Positions 9,104 to 15,436 of a stretch of 27,630 nucleotides of DNA are shown piece after piece (the stretch's first letter is position 1; every line of letters starts with the position of its first letter). Where the stretch lies: the NCBI GenBank assembly GCA_910588125.1, contig CAJUPI010000037.1:1-27630 (forward strand), read 5' to 3'. The notes beneath the pieces are model-generated. The model saw only the letters and a program-made list of their open reading frames with translations. It searched no databases and was not told the DNA's origin. The translations under genes and the position numbers were made by a program. Source of the DNA: an uncultured Lachnospiraceae bacterium (lineage in GTDB: Bacteria; Bacillota; Clostridia; Lachnospirales; Lachnospiraceae).

Positions 9104-9755
9104 GAAGACAATCTTAAAAAGGCTTTTGCCTGTTCTGATGTTGGGCGTGTTGTCGGTAATGATCGGCGTGACAGGTGCGACTGTCCTCCACACGATGCAA
9201 TTGGAAAACCCCATTAAAACGCCTCCGGTTGAGGGAAAGATTGAGGAGGATATCAAAGGCAATGCCAAAAATGCGAAGTTTACCAATGATGGGGAGGCGG
9301 ATGTGTTTTTGCGGGTAGCCTATACGGAAACCTGGCTGGCCAGTGACGGGAAGACGATACTGCCCAATCGGACAAAGGATGAGTCGGGGAACATGATTTC
9401 TCCGGCAGTGCCCAAGTGGAACACGGCTTCCCCCTGGGACTGGAGCAAGGAGAGTAAGGAAGGCTGGATTTATTATAAAAAGGTGCTTCCGGGGACCGTA
9501 GCCGGGCCGAATGCCAACCATTCAACCGGTTATATTGTGACAGATGTCGATTTTGCAAATGTAGAGAAGGCTGCAGACGAAAGATACAAAGCAGCCAAAT
9601 ACCGCCTCCATTTTACGATGGAGGTGGTGCAGGCCAGCGATGACTGGGACATAAGCAAGGATGCGGCGTCAGAACTGTTTGATAAGACAATCGCTTTAGA
9701 AGGCAACAGCAATTGGGTGACCAATAAATATAATGCCACAATTCAATGGAACTGA
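9096..9755 (+). CDS. TasA/camelysin-like matrix protein 1
   Basis: The protein is 219 residues from ATG 9096, which overlaps the stop of the adhesin gene; an upstream ATG at 9084 (MRICMRKK) and a TTG at 9057 are in frame but less natural. The N-terminus is a basic MRKKTILKR followed by a hydrophobic segment ending in GVTGATVLHTM, a diverged form of the GGTFAYF signal seen in SipW substrates. The body carries FTNDGEADVFLRVAYTETW, the strand in which camelysin-type proteins state that the added mass is displaced outward (N-x-G-x-x-x-VFLRV). It also shares WIYYKKVLPG and LHFTMEVVQAS with the four related proteins downstream. It should be exported, processed by SipW and assembled in the matrix. 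The role is inferred from family and operon. Confidence 0.7.
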   Translation: MRKKTILKRLLPVLMLGVLSVMIGVTGATVLHTMQLENPIKTPPVEGKIEEDIKGNAKNAKFTNDGEADVFLRVAYTETWLASDGKTILPNRTKDESGNMISPAVPKWNTASPWDWSKESKEGWIYYKKVLPGTVAGPNANHSTGYIVTDVDFANVEKAADERYKAAKYRLHFTMEVVQASDDWDISKDAASELFDKTIALEGNSNWVTNKYNATIQWN

Positions 9756-9772
9756 GAAAGGAGGCAGCTATA

Positions 9773-10477
9773 ATGGAAGAGAACGGAAAAAAGAAATCTT
9801 TTAAGAAAGCCAGAGCGGCGTGCCTGATTTCTCTTGTTGCGATTCTGGTGGCATTTGGAATAACCTGGGCATTTTACAGCGACAGCCCGGTATTGGGCAA
9901 TGTATTGCAGACTTCCAATACCAGTATTTCCATGGTGGAGGAATTTAATCCGGACAGTTCTTTCCTGCCCGGGGAGACGGTGGCGAAGGTAGTAAGCTTT
10001 CAGAACACTGGAGATTTGGATTTGTTTTTGAGAGTCAAGGTACCGCCGACAGAAGCCTGGTACAGCAATGACGGAAAAACAGAGAAACCGGATTTGAACA
10101 CGGAGAGGGTTATCAAAAACTGGACGAAGGCATGGAGCGAGAACGAAGAATGGACAGACGCAGTTGACGGCTACCGCTATTACAAAAAGGTCCTAAAAGG
10201 GACCGGGAACAAGAATGCGAGGCCGGAGGAAAGAAAGACCAATCCGATATTGGAAAGCATTACTTTGGATAAGTCCGTTTCCAATGACCGCCACAAAACA
10301 GACTACAGCGATAAGATTTATAAACTGACCTTTGACGCACAGGCAGTGCCTGTGGAATTGCAGGGGGATACAGCAGGAGACCAGCAGATAGCGGTGCAGG
10401 CGGAGTGGGGAATGACGGTTACGCAAAATGCGGATGGGACATTGAACTGGAGCAAGGCATCTGGCAATGGGCAATGA
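9773..10477 (+). CDS. TasA/camelysin-like matrix protein 2
   Basis: The protein is 234 residues. AAAGGAGG at 9757-9764 sits eight bases before ATG 9773, so the in-frame ATG at 9746, inside the previous gene, is not the start. After a lysine-rich N-terminus, a hydrophobic helix (ACLISLVAILVAFGITWAFYS) resembles the SipW-dependent signal. The mature part has VVSFQNTGDLDLFLRVKV, RYYKKVLKGTG and LTFDAQAVPVE, which align in order with the other matrix proteins in this operon. It is most like the 219-residue protein immediately upstream, and the two look like products of a tandem duplication. The likely role is as a secreted fibre or matrix subunit; the sequence does not show whether it polymerises. 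Confidence 0.7.
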   Translation: MEENGKKKSFKKARAACLISLVAILVAFGITWAFYSDSPVLGNVLQTSNTSISMVEEFNPDSSFLPGETVAKVVSFQNTGDLDLFLRVKVPPTEAWYSNDGKTEKPDLNTERVIKNWTKAWSENEEWTDAVDGYRYYKKVLKGTGNKNARPEERKTNPILESITLDKSVSNDRHKTDYSDKIYKLTFDAQAVPVELQGDTAGDQQIAVQAEWGMTVTQNADGTLNWSKASGNGQ

Positions 10478-10501
10478 TAGAAGAGGAAGGAGGAGAGCAA
10501 G

Positions 10502-11512
10502 ATGAAAAGCAAAACAAAATTATTGGCATTAGCCGGGATTCTCGGGGTTGCTGCAGTTGGAGGAACCTTCGCATATTTCAGCCAGACCTTGACGGCCAAG
10601 AACGTTTTTGATACGGGTGTTTACGATACGGAACTGGTGGAGAAATTCGAGCCGGAGGATGGTGAGAACTGGGAGCCGGGAACCAATGTAAATAAGGATG
10701 TGACCGTAAAGAATACCGGAACCCTTCCTGTGGTTGCCCGTGTTAAATTCCAGGAGGAATGGGTGAACAAGGCCACCGGCAAGACCATCTATCTTCTGGA
10801 TACCAGCAATCCGGAGCAGATGGCAAAGAATGAGAGCGATAAGACCCGTACCCCAGAGGCGAGAAATAAATTTGAAAATGTGTATCAGGCGGATTGGGAG
10901 GATGGTGAGGATAATCCGGATGGGCTGACAGAGGGAGATGACTCCGTGGTATTCAAGCAGCTGATTCCGGAAGGATCTGAGGACGAGTGGGTTTACAATC
11001 CGGCAGATGGTTATTATTACTGTAAGCGGGTGCTGAAAGAAGTCACGGAAGGTGAGGACGGAACCGAGATTGTGGATGAGACGAAAAAGTTGTTAGACGG
11101 ACTGACTCTTTGTGAGAATACGGATATGGGCGCTTATGAAATCGTGAAGTTTTATGCATTGACGGAAGAACGCCCAGAGGATGACAGCGAAGATTGGATC
11201 TTGTTTGATACACAAACCGACGGCGAGGGCAATACCTCGTATCTGGATACCCGGGATATGCAGGAAAAACTGAAGGCGGAAGGCAAGGCTATCCGGCATA
11301 TGAAATCCATAACTCAGTTAAAGAGCGACGATTTGAGCGGCTACAGCAATGCTTATTATACATTGACGGTTACTGCCCAGACTGTGCAGGCCACGAATCT
11401 GGCAGTGCAGAATGCATTTGGCGATCTGGAGGCTTTGGAGGCCCTGGGATGTCAGTGGACGCTGACGGATGAGACAGTGGTTCATGATGGATCGGAGAAA
11501 GAGACGGAATAA
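10502..11512 (+). CDS. BsaA-type SipW-dependent biofilm matrix protein 1
   Basis: The protein is 336 residues, with AGGAGGAG eight bases before ATG 10502. The N-terminus MKSKTKLLALAGILG runs into AAVGGTFAYFSQT, the classical signal of SipW cargo such as TasA and CalY. The mature chain begins with the shared pattern DTGVYDTELVEKFEP, then VTVKNTGTLPVVARVKF, a strand repeated in its paralogue downstream. Later come DGYYYCKRVLKEV and LTVTAQTVQATNLA. The arrangement matches proteins called BsaA-family SipW-dependent matrix proteins in Clostridia. It differs from the two shorter upstream proteins by acidic insertions near residues 100-160 and 225-260. It should be translocated by Sec, cut by SipW and built into an extracellular fibre or pilus-like polymer; the polymer is family-based inference. 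Confidence 0.78.
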   Translation: MKSKTKLLALAGILGVAAVGGTFAYFSQTLTAKNVFDTGVYDTELVEKFEPEDGENWEPGTNVNKDVTVKNTGTLPVVARVKFQEEWVNKATGKTIYLLDTSNPEQMAKNESDKTRTPEARNKFENVYQADWEDGEDNPDGLTEGDDSVVFKQLIPEGSEDEWVYNPADGYYYCKRVLKEVTEGEDGTEIVDETKKLLDGLTLCENTDMGAYEIVKFYALTEERPEDDSEDWILFDTQTDGEGNTSYLDTRDMQEKLKAEGKAIRHMKSITQLKSDDLSGYSNAYYTLTVTAQTVQATNLAVQNAFGDLEALEALGCQWTLTDETVVHDGSEKETE

Positions 11513-11594
11513 TCGTTTGATTGATTTTGTAAGGTTATTTAAAAAATATAAAAAGTAACTATATTGACAGATTTCAAAAAAGGGAGAGTTTAAG

Positions 11595-12641
11595 ATGAAG
11601 CTGAACAAAAAAGTAGTGGCAGTTGCAAGTCTGGGAGCGTTGGTACTGGTAGGGGGAACATTTGCATATTTTAATCAGACGATGTCTCTGGATAACCCGT
11701 TGGATACGGGGAAATACAATACCCAACTGGTAGAGCAGTTCACACCGCCGGGTGACGGGGATGAGTTAAAGCCAGGTCAGCGCTGGGAGAAGGATGTGTG
11801 GGCCGAGAATACCGGTGATTATCCGGTCCTGGTGAGAATCCGGATGGATGAGAGATGGATGAGAAAGCCAGAGGAGGGCGGTTCCGTCGGTGATCCTTAT
11901 AAGGTGATCGGAAGCGTGAATGGAGCATGGGATGCTGCTGCCGGAAAATTTGTACCCGCGGAAGGTTTTGGGGTGGATAACAGATTCCTCCAGGGTGTTT
12001 ATGATGAGCAGTTAAATACCTTTGATGCCGTGCAGACAGGAGAGGACGGAGATTCAGACGGCCTGGTTCCGGACGATGAGGGAACGGTTGTGTATAAGAA
12101 TATTCGCAAGGATACTGGCTGGGTAGCCGGAGGAGACGGATATTGGTATTATAATGGAGTGCTTGAAAGAGCAAGCGCAGGAGATAAGGCGAAAACAGGA
12201 TTGCTTTTGGATGATCTGGTTTTGGCAAAGGATGTTGACCTGGGTAAATATGAGCATAAGGAGTATTATGCTATTGCGGCGACACAGCCGGCGGCGAATG
12301 ATACTAATCAGGGCGTGTGGAATCTCATTACGCAATGGAATGGCGAGACCAATCCGAAGACGATCATTGACTGGGCAAAGACACTTAATATTCCGGAAGG
12401 CCAGAAGCTGTGGAGAAAATCTGAATCGAATGTGATTGATGGTTTGCTTGGATACTCGAATTCTTACTATACCCTGACCATCACCTCCGATTTCGTTCAG
12501 GCAACAGATGATGCAATGAAGGCCAGCTGGGGCTTTGATCATACAGGGCTTGCAGACAAGAACATTACCAATATCCAGCTGGGCGCAGACAATGTGAGTC
12601 TGGTGAGCACAACAAGCGCAGAGACTACCGTAAATGAGTAA
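11595..12641 (+). CDS. BsaA-type SipW-dependent biofilm matrix protein 2
   Basis: The protein is 348 residues and begins at ATG 11595 behind AGGGAG. It is a clear paralogue of the 336-residue protein upstream: MKLNKKVVAVASLGALVLVGGTFAYFNQT as signal region, then DTGKYNTQLVEQFTPP, VWAENTGDYPVLVRIRM, GYWYYNGVLERAS and LTITSDFVQATDDAMKASW. The gap before it (11513-11594) is the longest inside the operon and is AT-rich. It contains TTGACA at 11564 but no good -10 at the right distance, so a separate promoter is uncertain. The gene overlaps sipW by 8 bases (ATGAGTAA arrangement), which couples synthesis of cargo and processing enzyme. Confidence 0.78.
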   Translation: MKLNKKVVAVASLGALVLVGGTFAYFNQTMSLDNPLDTGKYNTQLVEQFTPPGDGDELKPGQRWEKDVWAENTGDYPVLVRIRMDERWMRKPEEGGSVGDPYKVIGSVNGAWDAAAGKFVPAEGFGVDNRFLQGVYDEQLNTFDAVQTGEDGDSDGLVPDDEGTVVYKNIRKDTGWVAGGDGYWYYNGVLERASAGDKAKTGLLLDDLVLAKDVDLGKYEHKEYYAIAATQPAANDTNQGVWNLITQWNGETNPKTIIDWAKTLNIPEGQKLWRKSESNVIDGLLGYSNSYYTLTITSDFVQATDDAMKASWGFDHTGLADKNITNIQLGADNVSLVSTTSAETTVNE

Positions 12642-13137
12642 ATATCTGAAACGGCTGTTTAATATCCTTTCGTGGCCTGTCTATGTATGTATTGCCGCTT
12701 ATTTGCTGATAGCCGCCCCTCTGGTGGCGGGCTATCGGCCGGTGGTGGTACTCAGTGGCAGTATGGAGCCGACCTATCATGTGGGAAGCATCATCTATTA
12801 TAAGTCCGCATCCTTTGAGCAGATCGCAAAAGGAGATGCCATCACCTATCAGGTCGGAACAGACGGGGAGCTGGTCACTCACCGGGTGGTGGAGAAACAG
12901 GAGATTTCTCAGGAGTTTGTCACAAAGGGAGATGCCAATGAGACTCCGGATCCGTTGCCGGTGTCCTATAGGAATGTGGTGGGACGGGCGGCAAAATGGA
13001 CGATTCCCTATGCCGGGTATTTCGTTTCTTTTGGAAAGACACCTGCCGTGATTGGAGTTATGGTAGCGATACTGGTGATTGGCATCATCCTGGATAATGT
13101 GACAGCTGACGGGAAAAAGAACGGGGATGACCAGTAA
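12634..13137 (+). CDS. sipW: Signal peptidase I, SipW (ER) type
   Basis: The enzyme is 167 residues with one N-terminal membrane segment (about 10-32) and one near the C-terminus (about 135-155). The catalytic serine lies in S41-G-S43-M-E-P, and the second catalytic residue is His83 in VTHRVV. A histidine in place of the usual lysine marks the ER/archaeal-like class to which Bacillus subtilis SipW belongs. SipW cleaves signal peptides from TasA- and camelysin-type matrix proteins at the outer face of the membrane. Five such candidates are encoded in the same operon, four before and one after it. Translation starts inside the end of the preceding cargo gene, with no strong ribosome site, implying coupling. 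Confidence 0.9.
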   Translation: MSKYLKRLFNILSWPVYVCIAAYLLIAAPLVAGYRPVVVLSGSMEPTYHVGSIIYYKSASFEQIAKGDAITYQVGTDGELVTHRVVEKQEISQEFVTKGDANETPDPLPVSYRNVVGRAAKWTIPYAGYFVSFGKTPAVIGVMVAILVIGIILDNVTADGKKNGDDQ

Positions 13138-13177
13138 ACGGTAACCTGTGAATCCGTTTGGATAGGAGAATAAGGAA

Positions 13178-14872
13178 ATGAAAAAAGGCAAAATTGTATT
13201 ATTTGGCCTGGCAGCTCTGGCGGTAGCGTCAATCGGGGGAACCTGGGCGGCATGGACGGCATATCAGGAAACCGCGAATGAGTATATGGTTCCCAAGTAT
13301 AAAACCAGTCTGGAAGAGAAATTCACCCGGCCGGATGACTGGCAGCCAGGCATTTCAATGAGAAAAGAGGTTTGGGTCAGCAACGATGTGAGGGACGAAA
13401 GCGGAGAGCGGGAGAGCGCTGTGCCGGTGATTGCCAAGGTGGAATTCCATCAGCAGTGGGTTCGCCGGGAAACCATCTATGAGATGGATGCCAACGGCAA
13501 TAAGACGCCGGTAGATCCGGTGGCGGGAAAGCATCTTCCTCCGGTGTTTGTCTCTGACGAAGGGGTAAGCCAGTATGCGGCGGTGCCCAATTTCAATAAG
13601 GAAGCCGTAGTGGTTTTAAGCTCCGGGGTTGCCCGCGATGAGGGATTGAGCCTGGGGTTGCCGGTGGTAGAGGATCCGGCAGAGGCGAGAGGCAAATGGC
13701 TGCTGGTAGAGGAAGAGCCCAATGAGATTGGAAACTATATTTTCTACTATGTAGGGGTATTGCAGCCAGGAGAGAGCACTCCCATGCTGCTTGAGAGCGT
13801 GACGATGAATCCGCTGATGGAGGCAACGATTGCCAAGAAGGATACCACCTACCGGAAACGGCCGGATAATTCCGGTTATGATCAGATCACGGTAACGAAC
13901 CGGAATTCCAAATATGGTTATGACGGCTGTACTTATACGATGGATATCGAGGCGACTACCGTGCAGGCCACAAAGGCGGCAGTAGAAAAAACCTTTGATG
14001 ACGGGCGTTTCGAAAAGGTGATCTATTATCTGGCTAACGAAGTGGCGGATCCCGGCGTCTACGATCATTCGGATCTGGCAAAGGTCCTCACTCTGGTGAA
14101 TACCGAGGGAGAGAAGCTGGAATATATCCCCTACCGTATCGGGGACGGCAAAGAGATAGAAGAAGGCAACTGGTTCATGAGCTTTGTCGATATGGTACCT
14201 GGAGGAATCTATAAGGATACCTTGAAAGTAGAGAATGTGACTAAAAACCTCCGGGCCAGAATCTATATGAGGATTCGTCCGAGAGAACAGGATCCCATCA
14301 AGGATGAGCTTCTGGAAAAGATTACCATGAAGATCTGGTATGAGGATGAGCTGCTTTATGAAGGAAAGGTCACCGGCGCCAAGTACGGCGATGGAAGGGA
14401 TTTTCATGAACTGCTTCCTCTCTGTTACCTGCGTCCGGGAGAGTCCGGAGTGGTAAAGGTGGAGATGCAGCTGGATCCCACCATCACCTGTGACCCCGAT
14501 ACCGGCGAGTGCATCTACGCTGATCAGCTGTCGAAGATTGACTGGGAGTTTATGTGCCAGGGCGGCAGCGGCGGAGGTGGCGGCGGTGGAGGCGGCGGTG
14601 GCGGAGGCGGCGGCCAGGGTGGTCCCGGCGGCAATCCTCCCACCACGGATATCCCTGATGGCGGAGTACCCACTACCTTCTTAGATGACGGCGATGTACC
14701 TCTGGCCAGCATGATGATTCCGGATGAGGATGTACCGTTAGCGGCACTGCTTCCTCAGACCGGGGATAACCGTCCGATCGTTCTTCTGGCAGTGCTTTCC
14801 GCCACCAGTTTGATGCTTCTTGTGGCATTGGGAATACAGCTGAACAGAGAGAAACGGAGAAAACAGAAATAA
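13178..14872 (+). CDS. LPXTG wall-anchored SipW-type matrix protein with polyglycine linker
   Basis: The protein is 564 residues, starting at ATG 13178 after AGGAG. The signal GLAALAVASIGGTWAAWTAYQ is the tryptophan form of the GGTFAYF cargo signal. The first 300 residues follow the BsaA-type plan: YKTSLEEKFTRP, VIAKVEFHQQW, YIFYYVGVLQPGE and MDIEATTVQATKAA. A second domain follows (about 300-460) with LKVENVTKNLRARIYMRI, which looks like another copy of the strand that carries the N-T motif. Residues 465-479 are fifteen consecutive glycines, then a Pro/Asp-rich spacer. L525-P-Q-T-G, a hydrophobic helix and a basic tail (REKRRKQK) form a sortase signal. I infer that it links the SipW-processed matrix to peptidoglycan. 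It is the last gene of the operon and is followed by a terminator. Confidence 0.85.
   Translation: MKKGKIVLFGLAALAVASIGGTWAAWTAYQETANEYMVPKYKTSLEEKFTRPDDWQPGISMRKEVWVSNDVRDESGERESAVPVIAKVEFHQQWVRRETIYEMDANGNKTPVDPVAGKHLPPVFVSDEGVSQYAAVPNFNKEAVVVLSSGVARDEGLSLGLPVVEDPAEARGKWLLVEEEPNEIGNYIFYYVGVLQPGESTPMLLESVTMNPLMEATIAKKDTTYRKRPDNSGYDQITVTNRNSKYGYDGCTYTMDIEATTVQATKAAVEKTFDDGRFEKVIYYLANEVADPGVYDHSDLAKVLTLVNTEGEKLEYIPYRIGDGKEIEEGNWFMSFVDMVPGGIYKDTLKVENVTKNLRARIYMRIRPREQDPIKDELLEKITMKIWYEDELLYEGKVTGAKYGDGRDFHELLPLCYLRPGESGVVKVEMQLDPTITCDPDTGECIYADQLSKIDWEFMCQGGSGGGGGGGGGGGGGGGQGGPGGNPPTTDIPDGGVPTTFLDDGDVPLASMMIPDEDVPLAALLPQTGDNRPIVLLAVLSATSLMLLVALGIQLNREKRRKQK
14570..14614 (+). repeat. GGN codon tract encoding fifteen glycines
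   Basis: Fifteen GGN codons in a row, using mixed third positions (GGC, GGA, GGT), lie before the wall-anchor spacer of the LPXTG protein. The mixed codons argue that the glycine run is kept by selection on the protein, not by simple slippage. It should form a flexible linker. Confidence 0.85.
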
Positions 14873-14880
14873 GAAAAAAG

Positions 14881-14927
14881 AAACCGGCAGACCGCTGTCC
14901 CTGAGGGACGGGGATCGCCGGTTTTTT
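14881..14927 (+). terminator. Terminator of the matrix operon
   Basis: AAACCGGC (14881-14888) pairs with GCCGGTTT (14917-14924). An inner GTCCCT/AGGGAC stem lies within the loop and a run of T follows. It lies 8 bases after the stop of the LPXTG gene and separates the matrix operon from the HD-phosphoribosyltransferase unit. Confidence 0.85.
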
Positions 14928-14977
14928 AAATTCGAAACGGAAATGAATGTTGTAAAAGGTATTTCTTTGTGATAAAC

Positions 14978-15000
14978 TATAATAACTATCAAAATAGTTA
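14978..15000 (+). promoter_or_regulatory. -10 box overlapped by a perfect palindrome, probable operator
   Basis: TATAAT lies at 14978-14983. The palindrome TAACTAT-caaa-ATAGTTA spans 14983-15000 and begins on the last base of the -10 box. No good -35 box is seen at 16-18 bases. A palindrome at the transcription start suits a dimeric repressor. It lies 13 bases before the 140-residue gene. Confidence 0.5.
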
Positions 15001-15013
15001 GAGAGGGAAGAGT

Positions 15014-15436
15014 ATGGAACAAGAGGTCAAGGAATTTCTCAGGAAATTTTTAGCGGCATTACGTCTCAACCATGTAGAGGCAATTCCGTTTACCGGGGAT
15101 GAATTCCAAAACGGAATTCATGCGATAGAAGAATCCTTGAAAGAGCAATTGCCTCAACAGATGTTTGAAGATATTGCAGATGTGTTTGCCAAAGAGCCGG
15201 TTGATGAGGTGTACCATCATATTTGCAGTTTATTTATGGATTTTAATGGTTCTCAGATTAGCTTTTCCGGGGCGGATAACCCGAGATGGACCCGTATGAC
15301 GATTAAAATGACGCCATATATGGCAGATCGGGTACTTGATGATATGTCAATTTTTCCGATAGATCGGACGTTGATGAATACGATTGCAAAAGAGTTTTGT
15401 GAAGCGGCGGGAGTTCTCTTATGGGAAGAGTTTTAG
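15014..15436 (+). CDS. Unrecognised 140-residue protein, partner gene of the HD-PRTase protein
   Basis: The frame starts at ATG 15014 behind GAGAGGGAAG and overlaps the next gene by 16 bases, so the two are an operon. I do not recognise the family. The protein is soluble, with no signal peptide or membrane segment. It is acidic and probably alpha-helical at the N-terminus (EVKEFLRKFLAALRL) with a beta-rich centre (SQISFSGADNPRWTRMTIKM) and a C-terminal helical part ending in LLWEEF. Its tight linkage to the large HD-phosphoribosyltransferase gene suggests a regulatory or adaptor subunit. The gene is AT-rich like its partner and unlike the housekeeping genes to the right. Confidence 0.7.
   Translation: MEQEVKEFLRKFLAALRLNHVEAIPFTGDEFQNGIHAIEESLKEQLPQQMFEDIADVFAKEPVDEVYHHICSLFMDFNGSQISFSGADNPRWTRMTIKMTPYMADRVLDDMSIFPIDRTLMNTIAKEFCEAAGVLLWEEF

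Noticed and set aside
11564..11592. TTGACA as a -35 box for a separate promoter before matrix protein 2 of the BsaA type
   Set aside because: The sequence 17 bases downstream (AGTTTA) is a poor -10 and would put the start at the initiation codon. TATAAA at 11547 has no -35 at a proper distance.
14524..14712. Minus-strand frame with a long proline run
   Set aside because: It is the complement of the glycine tract of the LPXTG protein and has no independent support.
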